DNA from: Aralia elata
Taxonomy: Eukaryota; Streptophyta; Magnoliopsida; Apiales; Araliaceae
Assembly: GCA_034770075.1 (NCBI GenBank)
Contig: CM068385.1
Location: forward strand, 53,638,746 to 53,702,745
Direction: 5' to 3'
Length of the DNA: 64,000 bases
Part shown: piece by piece, positions 1-11,960 of the stretch
Layout: every line of letters begins with the position of its first letter
Position numbering within the stretch: position 1 is the stretch's first letter
The notes under the pieces: generated by a model
The model's input: only the letters and a program-made list of their open reading frames with translations
What the model was told of the DNA's origin: nothing
The model's database searches: none
Program-made: the position numbers and the translations under genes

Positions 1-308
1 ATACGATCGATTTGATCCTATTAACTATACATCAAATTCAACTCAAGGAATAACCTAACAAGTTTGATCGTTCTATTCTAAGTCATTGTATAATATTTCT
101 CATTTAAGGACTTTACAAAACTTACTTGAGCAAATATACATTAATCACTTTTGCATCATCAAATCATACAACATAGATTCTAATAAAAAGATTAAAACTT
201 TACAACACAAAGAATTTGAATCACAAAATTGACACAATATATATTAGATCTAAGCCAAATTTATGCTATAAACACAAAGAGATTGAATCTTTTACCTTGG
301 GGTGAGGG

Positions 309-518
309 AAAAAATGCCTCACTGAGCTTTGTATTAAGAGATATTGCAATAATCTAGCTACAAGCAATGTAATAGATCTAGATGGAATTTAGTGTTTTTC
401 TTTATCAAAGGAAAAATGCCTCCTTGAGCTTTGTATTAAGAGATATTGCAATAATCTAGCTACAAGTATAGTGAGATGTAATAGATCTAGATGGAATTTA
501 GTGTTTTTCTTTATCAAA
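309..518. repeat. Tandem duplication of a ~105-bp unit in J2 LTR
   Basis: Two adjacent copies (about 309-409 and 411-518) share the blocks AAAAATGCCTC, GAGCTTTGTATTAAGAG and GATGGAATTTAGTG. They differ by a short insertion in the second copy. A 21-bp duplication lies just downstream, around 538-580. Confidence 0.85.
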
Positions 519-612
519 TTCTCCTATTTCTGTCTAAAATTCTTACTTTTTCATTAAAATTCTTACTTTTTCATTAAAATTTTCTCTCTTCTAAAATCTG
601 CTGAAAACTACC

Positions 613-619
613 TTATATA
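613..619 (-). promoter_or_regulatory. TATA box of the J2 LTR
   Basis: The minus strand reads CTATATAAGG in a moderately GC-rich context. A purine-rich leader follows in the direction of transcription. This fits the U3 promoter of a minus-strand LTR. It is called by motif only. Confidence 0.45.
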
Positions 620-1072
620 GTATCCAGGGCTAGCCATAGGTGTACCTGCGACTGGCCGCAGGTTTACCTACGACTGACCCAGGTGGAGCCCACCTGTCTC
701 AGTTTTCGTGTCGTGCAATTGGCTTTTCGTCTTATTTGCTGAAACATTCGTAACTTTCAATCCGGAAAAAGTTGGGAGACATGCCATACCATTCCAGAAA
801 GCTCTTTCCGAGAGCTACACAATGACATAAAGTTTGCCCAATTTTGGGTCCAAAAAGATAGAGCAAACTGCATAAATGGATCTTCCCATGGATGCCGATT
901 GGTCAACCGTCATACCTCGCGTAGTTTGTCACTCGGTGGTTGTCGTGATAGCCCCATATATTCATTTTGAGTCTTACAATTCTCTGTTCGAACTCCTTAT
1001 TGTTAGGGTGAAATAACACTTTTACCCTCCTGTGAAGGTTAGATAACAAATGCAAAATTTCGGGTGTCTAAA

Positions 1073-1123
1073 AATGCCCCTCTTTGTCATGTTTATGTAA
1101 TGCAATGAAATGAACATGACAAA
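1073..1123 (-). other. Polypurine tract and preceding hairpin of J2
   Basis: On the minus strand an 11-bp perfect inverted repeat (arms 1113-1123 and 1083-1093, loop 19 nt) leads directly into the purine run AAAGAGGGGCA and then the LTR. Element J has the same arrangement at 24487-24541. The polypurine tract primes plus-strand synthesis in LTR retrotransposons. Confidence 0.65.
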
Positions 1124-1284
1124 TATATAAACACCCGATGCATAATAAGATATAAAGAAGATGCGGGCTAATGTATAATGATGCAAGATAGTTATAACAT
1201 AATGTTGAAATGTAAAATATTATAAAAAAGAAGCAATTAGAGAAATATAAATGTCATCATCAAGTTACTCTTTTGGGGATAATT

Positions 1285-1970
1285 GTTGTTTCAAGGCCAT
1301 CATCGGATGCCATCTACGATGCCTTCGCTGGGTATCGTCCCCAACGGACATATCACCGGGTATTGTCTCTGAGGCTATCGCTGGGTATTGTCTCCAACGG
1401 ACACATCATCAGGTATCGTCTCCGATGCCATCGTTGGGTATCGCCTCCAACAGACCTATCACCGGTATCGTCTCCAACGAACATATCACCGGGTATCGTC
1501 TTCGATGTCATCGCTGGGTATCGTCTCCAATGGGCACTTCACCAGGTATTATCTTCGATGTCATCGCTGGGTATCGTCTCCAACAGGCACTTCACCGGGT
1601 ATCATCTCCGATGTCATCACTAGGTATCGTCTCCAATGGACTTATCACCGTATATCGTCTCCGATGCCATCGTTGGGTATCGTTTCCAATGGGCACTTCA
1701 CCGAGTATCGTCTTCGATGTCATCTCTGGGTATCATCTCTAACGGACTTATCACCCGGTATCGTCTCTGATGCCATCGCTGGGTATCATCTCCACCGGGC
1801 ACTTCACCAGGTATCGTCTCTGATGTCATCGCTAGGTATCGTCTCTAATGAACATATCACTGGGTATCGTCTCCGATATCATCTCTAGGTATCATCTCCA
1901 ACATGCACTTCACCGGGTATCATCTTCGATGTCATCGCTGGGTAATCGTCTCCAACGGACACTATCACTA
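1285..1970. repeat. 53-bp minisatellite, about 13 units
   Basis: The unit alternates CTGGGTATCGTCTCCAACGG and CCGGGTATCGTCTCCGATG with linkers ACATATCA or GCACTTCA and a CATCG joint, giving a period close to 53 bp. It lies directly internal to the J2 polypurine tract, the same position as the minisatellites of J. Tandem repeats between pol and the 3' LTR are a known trait of Tat/Ogre elements. Open frames on the plus strand here only reflect the lack of stop codons in the repeat. Confidence 0.85.
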
Positions 1971-3253
1971 ATTAGTCAAAAAAAGACACGTTTTTTTCAC
2001 TATTTGACCGTTTTTCTCAGTTTATGACCCGTTTTTCTACCGTTTTTCTCGCTTTAAGGTCTTAAGACCTGTCATTATCAGATTTTAGATTCTTGCTACC
2101 GTTATTGCCTGTAAATGACATTTTAGGCTTCAAAAGTGCATTTTTCGTTCACGATTACACCTATTTGGACCGAAAATGAGGCATTTCGACCCCAAGTGCA
2201 CCAAAATAAGAAGGGTGGGACCCACTAAGCTTGGTCGCAGGTACAATTACAGCTTGCCGTAGTGGTTATACCCCACTCGGGTCCCTTTCTTCTCTCATTC
2301 TCGTTGGCTTCTTTTTGCTCTACCTCTTAGATTCTTCAACATTCTAGCATATATTCTCGTTCATTCCGCTTCGTGGGGTTTGATTCTGCTTGTTTTGACT
2401 TTGTACATTCATTCATTATATCGTAGGTAACGTATTCGTATAACATTTGTGTGTTTTTGATTTTATTTCGTCACATTATGGATTGTAGTAAGTTAAAACA
2501 CAATGTGCCAACAATGTATACTCAAATAACTTGACAAAAATATTCTGTTTCGATGCATGCATGTATTTTACTATGCTAGACACGCAGATGTAGAAATTTT
2601 CATGATCTAAGATCGTTTTTCGTCGCACATTTTTTGATAACAAAATACCTGTTTTAATGTTAGAATTCACCTTATATGTAAGTTTCCAATTTTTGGGATA
2701 TTTTTACTACTATTGCATGCCTTCGTTTGATTTTTATTAGTGTTTTAATCTTATCGTACCATAAACTATGCATGTCTCTTGGGTATGCCTTGGATGTCTA
2801 TAAATGGTCACATATATGTGTTGTTATGCATGTGGATAATCCATATTATAGGGGAGACTCTGGCAAAAAATTTCGTAAGTCGCATAACTGGACGTATGTA
2901 CATATTTTATGACGTATTTAGATGCAAAAAAAAATGACGCAAACTCGTCCTGATGCACATGCAGACCATGCATGTTGTGATGACTCATATATTTGCCCTA
3001 GGAATTCCTTATTTTAGCATTTTTTAGGTTAATGCAAATGACATTTTTATACATGTAAGATAAAATACGGACGTAGCTTCTTTCTTACTCTCTTTTTTTT
3101 TGATAATGTAGAGTGTCCCAACCGCAGTCAGAATAATCTCCCCACCCTAGGCCAGGCTTTGCATACAGGTTCCGCCTAAGACATGGCGTCACCTAGGAAT
3201 GTACGACCCATGGCCGCGTTGCCTTTCCAAGCTTAATAATTGTTGCAAGTGGG
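1971..3253. other. Unassigned, non-coding; probably J2 internal or flank
   Basis: No supported gene. Several CCGTTTTTCT repeats occur around 2010-2060. A GTCGCAGGTAC block near 2230-2250 resembles sequence on the minus strand of the J2 LTR. The rest is AT-rich. Confidence 0.4.
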
Positions 3254-3568
3254 ATGGATCCGAAACTGCCAAGCAGCTCTTCATCCCATCGTGCTTCTTT
3301 CGGGGTTCGTCCTCGTAGGACGGCCTCTACTGCCCTATCTCCACCTGTTACGAGATATGATCGATGTCTGGCGGACTATTGTATTCGTCCGACCGACATT
3401 GACCGAGCTGATGCTGCTGACGTAGATGATGATCTTCCCGAGCCTGATGTTGTCGTTGTGCTTACTCGTGGTTGTACATTCCCTGGAGCTCGAGTGGCCA
3501 TTCCCGACCTCTTAGGTTTTGATTTTAGTCATCATCCATCAGTGTACTTGTGCGCTAATGAGGTATAG
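3254..3568 (+). CDS. Hypothetical ORF, possible first exon
   Basis: A 104-codon ORF starts ATGGATCCGAAACTG and encodes a serine-rich N-terminus (PSSSSSH), an arginine-rich stretch and an acidic centre (DVDDDLPEPD). I do not recognise the protein. Its base composition is much more GC-rich than the flanks, which suggests real or formerly real coding sequence. At its end, GAG is followed by GTATAG, and about 80 bases later CATAG precedes GTCCCGGAG. Splicing there would extend the frame in phase to a stop near 3763. It could be a captured host exon, part of the J2 element, or chance. Confidence 0.25.
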   Translation: MDPKLPSSSSSHRASFGVRPRRTASTALSPPVTRYDRCLADYCIRPTDIDRADAADVDDDLPEPDVVVVLTRGCTFPGARVAIPDLLGFDFSHHPSVYLCANEV

Positions 3569-3965
3569 GAAAATTTAAGTCATTTTCTTTCTTCTTAATC
3601 TTCTTGTTTCAATTGATAGTCGCCTTATTTTCGTATCATAGGTCCCGGAGTTTACACAGCCTCGAGGCAATTGGTTTAGTGTCTACTCTCTTTATAATGC
3701 CCAATCAAATAGAAAGAAATTCAATTCAAACTACATATGGGATTCCATTAAAAACTTAAATTAAAAACATGTTCATAGCAGATAGAGTTATAATCCTCAA
3801 AATATTCAACATCACAAAAATAAATAAAAGTCTAGAGAAGAAAAAATGTCTCCCGTAAGTCTTCTATCTCCAAGCTTCATTGATCCCTGACCTCTATTGT
3901 TCATCCTTTGCTTGCTTTTGAACTTGGTAGAGAATTAGCCTCACATGGTGTTTATTGGCTTTTTC
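3569..3965. other. Unassigned; possible intron and second exon, then non-coding
   Basis: A GT...AG interval at about 3560-3641 could be an intron of the upstream ORF, with continued reading to about 3763. From about 3700 the sequence is AT-rich with nothing recognisable until the LTR start at 3966. Confidence 0.3.
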
Positions 3966-6900
3966 TGTGACGACCCGATAAACCGGATAGCCTTGTAATT
4001 AGGTTTTCGATATAAATATCTAATAAAATAAAATTTTATGAATATTATTATGCGTAAATATGAATTTATGAGATTTAAGGTCGAATTATGACATAACATG
4101 TATGTTATGTAATTATGCTTATGTGTTGCGATTTCATAGACGAAATAAAAATTTCCGAGAAAAGTGCTAAAACGTTATTCATAAAACTGAAAAAACATTT
4201 TTTTCTGTGTATTTTCAAGAAATTTTGAATTACGCAATAATGTTTATTTAGGGAAGAGAGATAAATTCTCTAATAAAAGTTTTTCGGGAAAAAGACAAAA
4301 AATCACTATTCACGTTAAAAACGTCTTTTTTATTTTTTGACTTTTTGTACTACGTCATAGCGTTTATTTGAAAAAGGGAGATGAAATCTCTAATAATATG
4401 AACGAATGAAAATTTTCGCGATTTTGGTGAAGGAATGAGTTAGGAAATCCCTAACTAAAAGAAAAATGAACGAGTTACAAAACATAACTAAAAACGCAAC
4501 GAGAAGCTAACAGGAAGACCAAAAGCCAAGAAGGGGTAAAAGATGTAAACTTTTATCAAGAGTACGAAAGGGTAAAATTAACTTTTTTCTAATCGGATGA
4601 GTTAACTAGAAGTTAACTAAAACCTAACTAAAATCGAAACTAAGTTTCGAAGTAACCGAGCCAAGTAAGCTTAGGGTTTTAAAGGGGCTTGGCTAGGATT
4701 TGAGATGGCTTGGCTAGGGTTGAGTCAAGGGTTTGGATGACTTGGCTAGGGTTTAAGCCATGTCTTGAGCTCTAGGGTTAAACCCTAGATCTGTGGAGCC
4801 AAAGTAAGCTAAAAGGGTGTCACGTTTTAGTTATTTAACATGAGGTGAATTGAATGAAGGAAAGGATGAGGGGACAAGGAGGGAGCATAAAAGCTAGCCA
4901 TGGAGAGAAGGGAGGACAAGGGTGGATGGAAACCTTCCATTTTTGGTATGTTTTGAGCAAGAGGGAGCAAATCCTTTAATACTTGTCTCCCCCATCTAAT
5001 TGTTTCCAACCAAACAAGCCCTTAGGCCATTATGTTGTCTACCTTAAGTTAGTTGATCATGGATGGTTAATCCTTTGAAGCATGGTTAGGTTAGTTGGTG
5101 GAGGATTCAATTAACCTAGATCATCCAACATTTAGCTATATTTCATTCATTTCATCTTGGAAAGCTAAGTAAGAAAGAGAGAGAAAAGAGAGCAAAGAAA
5201 GAAAGCAAGAGAGAACTTGAGAGCTCATTAAAAGAGAAAGGATCAAGCTTTGATCATCTAGCTAAGTTAAGAAGAAGAAGAAGAAGAAAAAAAACTACAA
5301 AAGGTAAGCCTAGAACTCTAACTCTTCATCTTTTTGATTTTTCTTCTTTGAGTTATTAGTTGGTGGTGGTTGTTGATTAATGGATGATCATGGTGGAACT
5401 TGAAGTTATAAGGTGGTTATAAAGGAGTTAACCTTGTTAAACTACCTTACATATGCATGTCAAGTTAATGAATAACTAAAACATAAGCCTGAGCGTGAGG
5501 ATGAAAAGACTAAAGTAGTGGACTATAAATCGACCTCTGTAAATGATTGTCTGTGTGTTGTTGTTGGATTCCAAAAAGATGGAATCATAGATAAGTAAGC
5601 TGTTAAGATGTTCCAACTGGAACGGAGGAAAAATACGCCATAACAAAGTTATGGCAAAATTTTCGTAAAAGACATCATAAGACGAAAACCCTAACTTCGT
5701 ATGATTTTCAAGCTAAGTTAGCGGTTAAGTAATGTTTTCGAAAAAAGTTCGATTTTATTTTATAGGGGTTTTGTAGAGCATAGTAAAAGTAAGTCATAGG
5801 CTTAAGAACGAGCTCAATCCGACTTCGGATGAGCAAGTTACGTCAATGTGAAAGTCCGACGTTAAAAACATCATTTAATGAAAAACTAGTTCACGAAGGA
5901 CATTTTAGTCAATTTTTAGGCTTATTAGGATGTTAGAAAAATAATTCCGTCCAAGGGAAGTTGTAGAAGGTGTTACAAGCTAGAGAATGGCTTAAGAACG
6001 GACTTATTCCAATATCGGATAATGAAATTATGAAGCGGTTAGTAGGTGCGACAAAATTGCAAAGAATTGAATTTAGGTTGCTGAGACAAGCGCCTAGGCG
6101 CTGGCTAGGCTCCGGACCCCTGTGACTGGGCGCCTAGGCGCTTCCCAAAGGCTATTTTTGGGCGCTTAGGCGTTGGTCAAGAGTTAAGGTAAAATCAGCT
6201 TCGACGTCCTTTAGTAATCTGGGCATATCTCTTTCGTACGAACTCCGATTGAGATAATTCAAGATGATCCAAAAAAAGTAGACTTACAACTTTCATTTAA
6301 TAAGAATTGAGATTTAAGGTCGGGATCTGTTTCAAAATTAAGCCTCTTTAGGGTTGTTGTGTAATCAGGCACGAGGCGTGGCGATTCTTTCGGAACGTCG
6401 TGACGCTAAGCAATGTTTGTCAAGTATTTCCGAATTCTAAACATTGAACTTTGGAAATATGGTCTAGGGAAATGTAAGCCAAGGAATGGTAGATGAATTG
6501 GACGTATCAATCGTACACAATGGCGTGTCGTTTGGGCGTTCGAGTTAGGCAAGTCGGTTGTGCAACGTATGAATGTCGAAATGCCGAATCCAATGATAAT
6601 GAGCTTAAAAAGTGTTCCAAATCTAATGAAACGGACATTTGTAAGATATCGAATGGAGTTAATGTAAACAAAGAGGGAGGGTTGATATGAGAGTCATGAC
6701 GGTGGTTTAAAGATTGACCACGTTAACTAAACCATAAAGCGTGAACAATATGAAATGAGAATAATGGTAACATAAACCAATAAACGAAGTCTATATATGA
6801 CTAATTGGTATGTTCGACCTTATGATATATATAGGTCATTTGAAGAGCGATTGGATAACATTTCGGCAAATCGCGTAGAAGGCAAGTTCCCTAAACTTAC

Positions 6901-7581
6901 TCAGATAATTATTTTGTGCAAGTTTTCTATCTATGTGCAAATATATTGTGTTTGTACAAGATGTTTAGATATTGTTGTGCTCTGTGCCAATATCTGCACT
7001 TATGTGCTGTTTGAGATGAACTGTTTTGTTGTTAAACTGTTCAAGTTGTTTAATTTCTGATATTCATGAACTGTTTAAAAAGAATGTTGATGCCATTTGT
7101 TTTCAGCTAGACAAAAGTAGAAGTGAGTTATAAAATTATTGAAAATTTAATGAGGTTAAGTACAACTAATCCAAACTAAGTATCATTAGTGCGGATTCTG
7201 ATATTAGTAAGAAAAATAGTAAAGTCTTGTGGATTGGTTAATATCTCGTTTCAAATATATTGAACGAAAGGACATTGTTGTTCCTATTTATTCGAAGCTG
7301 CTTCACAACTATTGTTCAGTTGTTGAAGTTTCCAAAGAATATGTTGATATTCATTTTGTTGTTGGTTGTTTATTCTACTACTATGAATGCTCACCCTTGC
7401 TTTAAATAAAATATTTTCAACAAAGCTAGAATGAACCGAGGAACCAGGTGAAGATTAACGGAAGGATCAAGTATTTGATTTGAAAAAGTACATGTTAAAT
7501 TATATGTATTTTGTTGTGACGGATATAAGTCACAAATGTATTGATGTAATATTCATTATTTCTATATTATGAAGATATAAA
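3966..7581 (+). repeat. D1: chromovirus-like gypsy LTR fragment
   Basis: The 5' end is TGTGACGACCCGATAAACC, a typical start for long plant gypsy LTRs and the same as the remnant 3' LTR start of element C. The sequence aligns in blocks with D2 (GGATAGCCTTGTAATTAGG, the GCCATAAC hairpin, TTGAACTTTGGAAATAT, GATGCCATTTGTTT). It also aligns with the minus strand of C's LTR. No gag or pol frame is present. It ends where the LTR of copia element B begins, so its true 3' end is not visible here. Confidence 0.7.
6089..6172. repeat. GC-rich palindrome cluster in D1 LTR
   Basis: AGCGCCTAGGCGCT (6089-6102) is a perfect 14-bp palindrome. GCGCCTAGGCGC (6130-6141) is a perfect 12-bp copy. A third, imperfect copy lies at about 6161-6172. 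They form an isolated GC-rich patch in AT-rich DNA. Confidence 0.85.
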
Positions 7582-7810
7582 TGTTAAGTTTACATATTAC
7601 GCAAGCATGCAATCAAATTACATAAATAGAGCGGAAGTGCGATAAAATGGATTTTAAAAATTTTAATACAAACCATCACCATGATCAATCTATGTGCTCA
7701 ATTAACGATATAAACGAAAGAGAAAGAGAATAAGAATCATACCCTCGTAGATCAAAGCTTCCTCGGGTACAAGTTCAACTCCTAGTCCTTCGTGTTCTCT
7801 TTGAAGTCCA
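7582..7810 (-). repeat. B 3' LTR, left part (interrupted by element A)
   Basis: On the plus strand it begins TGTTAAGTTTACATATTACG, matching the TGTTAGGTTTGTAT ends of the other reverse copia LTRs. It breaks at the target site of A and resumes at 27607. The 5-bp flank is ATAAA. Confidence 0.9.
7806..7810. other. Target-site duplication of A (left copy)
   Basis: GTCCA precedes the A LTR, and ATCCA follows it at 27602-27606. The single mismatch is consistent with mutation since insertion. Across the site the two halves of the B LTR join smoothly. Confidence 0.75.
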
Positions 7811-9585
7811 TGAAAGTAGTATGCACACAAACTAATCATATTTGATATGATGTAGCATATACTTTGTAATCTTATTCGTTTGTTAAAGGCATTTTACTTT
7901 ATCTACATCGTGCTATTATATTAAATGTGATAAACCCATAGTTTTGAGCAATGCTTTTAGAATCATGATGGTGATCATGCTAATGAGATCTAAATTCTAG
8001 ATAGCTCACAAACTAAAATCGTTCCTAATCGATGGATTACTAAAAGGGGATTAGTGAATCCGGATAGATTAGTACATACGTTGCTTGCTCTTAGGAAGAG
8101 GATGATCGATCTCATAATCATTTGTGTGAAGACACTAAAGCAAGTATGTAGGTGCTTATTAGAGAATAAGTTCACTGAACGTGGCTCGCTAAGGAATACC
8201 TAATGGAGTTTTACTCGCCTGTCAATAGGAATTCCTCTACTGATAGTAGTACAAGTGATCCTTGGACTTGAGATCATCATAGTATCTTGTGTATGATGAG
8301 CTATACTTTAACATATCCCTTAAGACCTTTAGGGTATATCAAAGGGTATGATTGGATATAATAAGTTATACATGGAGATAGGTGAATGATCAACAAAGAA
8401 TCTACCACTTCTAGTAAAAGGAGAGAATGTCCTACGTGATTCGATAAATGACGACTCAGAAGTCTTTGGCCAAAGCAGAAGGAAATTAGAAAGGAGTTTC
8501 TAATTTGCATTAATCAGAGTTGTGCATTTGAGAATCGAAATACATATAATTAAATAAAATAAGACTTGACTGTAATTTCATGTCTAATATTTAATTGGGA
8601 CATTGTATGGTTGAAGGATTGAATTGTACGGTAACTATGCACTGAAAGGTTATTTTGCAATTAATCTTGAAATCTATATTATTTGGAAAGTCGTTGATCG
8701 CTAAGGGGGCTTACCCTTATTGTAGAATAAATATTCTTTATTTAAATAAATTAAATAGTTTAATTTATTTATTTAAATAAGATTAGAATTGTTCTAATTG
8801 ATTTATTCACAACTGGTTTAATATGGAGAACCTAAAGGGTCACACCGCAAAAGAAAAATATTTGTTTAAGAAGTAAATGACATAATTGTAATAATAAGTT
8901 AAGTGTATTTAATTTAATCTATGGAGATAGAATAAATTAAATAGCTTAATATTTATTATTTAATATTTTGGAAATATTAAATATAAATTAATAAGAGGAG
9001 TCTTATTATTATTATTACTATTATTATTATTTAGTTCCTAAAAGGGTTTAGGAATTAATTAATAAAAGTATTCTCATAAATTCCTAATTGGATTAGGAGT
9101 TTAATTAATTAAAGGAGTTTAATTAAAATAAAAACCGTAATCCTAAATAGTTTAGGAGGGTTCCCTATATCTATAAATAAGAGGAGTCTTATCATGATTT
9201 AGGGTTAGACAGTTACACACTCTTCTATAAGAATTGAAGAGAGAGAGTACTTGCAATTTCTATAGAGATAGAAACTAGGATTTTACCAACACCGATCTTC
9301 TTGAACAACTATTATTCCTTGGTGGCTAGCGTTGATCAAAGGAAGGAATCTCATCGGTGGAATTCGAGAAGAACGCGAAGGATTTGGAGGTGAACTCGTA
9401 CATATGGAAGCATGGTTCTACAAGGGTATGATTCTCATACTTTATCTCTTTCGTTTAATTGATAATTGAGCACATGGATGATCATGGTGATGGTTTGTAA
9501 GAAAAATTTTAAAATTCGTTTTTATCGCGCTTCCGCACTATTGATGTAATTTGATTGCATGTTTGCGCTATATACAAACCTAACA
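7811..9585 (+). repeat. A 5' LTR
   Basis: It starts TGAAAGTAGTATGCACAC and ends CAAACCTAACA, immediately followed by the PBS. The length is 1775 bp. It contains a (TTA)n stretch near 9007-9030. Confidence 0.95.
9172..9179 (+). promoter_or_regulatory. TATA box in A 5' LTR
   Basis: TATAAATA follows CCCTATATC and precedes AGAGGAGTCTTAT. The block is conserved in all copies of this LTR family, for example 53671-53678 in G, as expected for the U3 promoter. Confidence 0.65.
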
Positions 9586-9586
9586 G

Positions 9587-9598
9587 TGGTATCAGAGC
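9587..9598 (+). other. Primer binding site of A (tRNA-iMet type)
   Basis: TGGTATCAGAGC lies one base after the LTR end. It is complementary to the 3' end of initiator methionine tRNA, the usual primer for plant copia elements. Confidence 0.95.
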
Positions 9599-9699
9599 CT
9601 AATCTTGTGCTAATTATCAATTTTGATGATTCCATGTGTGTATGATATGCGATTGGATCGAAATTTTTGGGCCGAATCTGTTTTTCTGAATCTGCTACG

Positions 9700-9825
9700 C
9701 GGCGCAGCTGCGCCGTTTCCAGTTCATTCTGGAGTGCAGCTGAGCCCAAACCCAGAAAGTCGTTTATGGGGTTCAGCGCAGCTGCACCGTTTCCCAGTTC
9801 ATCCTAAGCGCAGCTGCGCCGGACA
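9700..9825. repeat. Leader palindrome array in A (core CAGCTG)
   Basis: CGGCGCAGCTGCGCCG (9700-9715) is a perfect 16-bp palindrome. Three further CAGCTG-centred copies follow before 9825, two of them imperfect, with TTCCAGTTCAT-type spacers. G has the same array with a different core. Confidence 0.85.
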
Positions 9826-10762
9826 ACAGAATCGGAAAAATAATTTTTCCTTCAATTAAAATAAATGGTTTATTTAATTAATATAAGTTTAAAATAAAGA
9901 TGTTTATTTTATCGGGAATAGGATTTCAGATTGCTAAAATTAAAGGAGTTTAATTTGGATTTGGTTTTTGATTAAAATAAAAGAGTTTATTTTGTTTCAA
10001 AACTAAATATTAGCAAAACTTTTGCCCATTAATTGATATCAATGCGTATATGGAATGGTTTTATTATTCATGGGATGAATGTTATTTATTGACACATATA
10101 GAGATATGTATGATAATAAATAGGGATTGATTATGGACTATTGACCAATGTCTGATTGGAATTATTTTAGAGGATGCTTGAATGTATGGGTTTTTATAAA
10201 TGGGGTCTGCGTACCTCGTCTTCTCTAATTTTTCTTAATGTAAAATTCTATCTCCCTCCTATGTACTTCCCCTTGACTGCTGATCAAGGTTTCTATTTAT
10301 TGTAAATAGTTTTTGTAATAGGACTAGTTAGAATTAATTTTGAAGAATTGGAGATAAAGGAGCGCATGAAGACCCGTTTGTAATGGAGCCCGAGCTTAAA
10401 TATAATAGTTATATTTAAATTTTATTCTTGCACCCTAGGTTTGACCTTTTGGTTCACTTGGTGGCTCTAGTGAACCAAACTAGAATAAAAGTCCATCATC
10501 AATCCGGGTAGAATATAGTATTCTATGTGTATGATTACTATATATATATATTATATATTATACAACATGCTTCGCATGTTAAATAATATGACGCGTATTT
10601 TTTATATATATGTGCATGCGCGCTAAACAAGATGAGACTATTAATAACAAACTCCTCAAAGAAATCATATTAAGTCCTAAGCGTTCAAAGATATTCGGAA
10701 TATCGAACGTCGCCTTCTAGCATGGTAAAGCAATAGAGTATTAAATATTTAATATGAGTTTG

Positions 10763-11053
10763 TTGTGCACACATAAGGCGAGTATTAAATATTTAAGATG
10801 TTATTTTATCACATTTGATGCTTATTAAGGAATTGAACATTACTGCTTTGTTGTGCACACAGAAGGGCAGTCTTTTTTTCTTCACATATATGGAAGTGCT
10901 AGGTTTGACTTAACTTAGATTATTTTAGTTCGGATGTGCACACACTTGACCATTATAATCTAAGAGGCAAAATACAAGGAGTTACATAGTGATGTAATTG
11001 ACAATAGTTGTCTACTTATTTATTTATATATAGTTTGTTGTGAACACACAAGG
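10763..11053 (+). promoter_or_regulatory. Four leader hairpin motifs of A (loop CACA/AACA)
   Basis: Sites lie at 10763-10778, 10851-10866, 10934-10947 and 11038-11053. Each fits TTGTG-NNNN-CACAAGG, a 5-bp stem with a four-base loop; site 3 is the variant ATGTG-CACA-CACTT. Loops are CACA, CACA, CACA and AACA. Sites 1 and 2 carry a mutation in the right arm. Equivalent sites exist in B and G. Function is unknown; a packaging or translation signal is possible. Confidence 0.6.
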
Positions 11054-11215
11054 CTATATACATTTGAAATGGGATCCTTATTCTCGCTAGCAAATCTTTA
11101 ATTAGATTTGCCGAACTATATAATGAGGGTAATATAGTTTGATGAAAAAGCGAGAGATACCAAGTTAAAATAAAGACCTAATTTATGTTGTCTATTTGAT
11201 TTACAGAATTTTACA

Positions 11216-11960
11216 ATGTCTAATTTATTATCACTGCGGAGCATATTAGATGCTAATTAACTGGACCAAATAACACAGACTAGTTAAGAAATTTGAGAAT
11301 AGTTCTCAAGGCTGAAAAGCTATCTTATGTCCTTAATACGCCTATCCCTGCAATGGTTGCAGACAATACCTCTGAGGAAGAGATTGCATACTTTTAGAAA
11401 GTGGCAAGAATGATGCACAGATTCGGGCTCAATGCACTCATGCTACGCATCCGTGAAGTAACGAGCTTCAGCGTCAGCATGAAACTATGGATGCTCCTAC
11501 TATAACTTTTGCACCTTCAATTTAGTTGAATGGTGAGGAAAGTAGGGACTGCTAGATATTAAGATATCTAAAGCGAGCTTTTTTCCAATCTAAGAATAAC
11601 CGATGGAAACTACAGTATAGACACAATGTCCTAAATAATGATCAATCTGATTGAACAATTTAAGAGAGGGGGGGGGGGGGCAACCAAGGTTTTTGTCATA
11701 GATGGAGCAGTTGAATCCAAAGATTTTGATTTTTGCAATCACTTCCGGACTCTTTTCTCACAATTTGTTGTGAATTTTTCACTGTGAAACAAGCTTATAT
11801 ATAATCACAGGCCTGGGCCTGAGTTGCTTAAACATGTTGAAAAACTGTAAAAGAGTCCACTTTCCAACCAAGAAAGACTAAGTCTTACTGGTAGATGATT
11901 CTTCCAGGAAGGCGGGGAAGAGGGCCAAAAGGATCCTTCTTAACAAGAAGAACAAATTTA
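11216..11960 (+). pseudogene. gag remnant of A
   Basis: ATG at 11216 opens a frame that reads MSNLLSLRSILDAN and then hits TAA at 11258-11260. The continuing gag homology (AEKLSYVL, later LLKHVE) is scattered over frames. Beyond about 11390 single-base insertions appear relative to G, for example a run of 13 G at 11668-11680. The early stop is shared with E and G and is therefore inherited. The later indels are probably sequencing error. Confidence 0.85.

Larger units (their letters stand above)
1..1072 (-). repeat. 3' LTR (partial) of Tat/Ogre-like element J2
   Basis: Read on the minus strand from about 1072 leftward, this begins with a TAGACACCC block, then an AAATTTTGC block and an ACAGGAGGG block. 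Element J has the same order at its LTR start (15878 and 24542). The end is preceded by a polypurine tract and hairpin, as in J. The LTR runs off the left edge of the window. The terminal TG appears decayed to TT, so the boundary is uncertain by a few bases. Assignment to the Tat/Ogre group is by homology to J, whose integrase remnant is recognisable. Confidence 0.7.

Noticed and set aside
1251..1888. Three overlapping plus-strand ORFs of 116-166 codons
   Set aside because: All lie in the 53-bp minisatellite and read the same unit in rotating frames.
3966..7581. D1 as a complete solo LTR
   Set aside because: Its 3' end and a second target duplication are not visible because B begins at 7582; only a fragment can be claimed.
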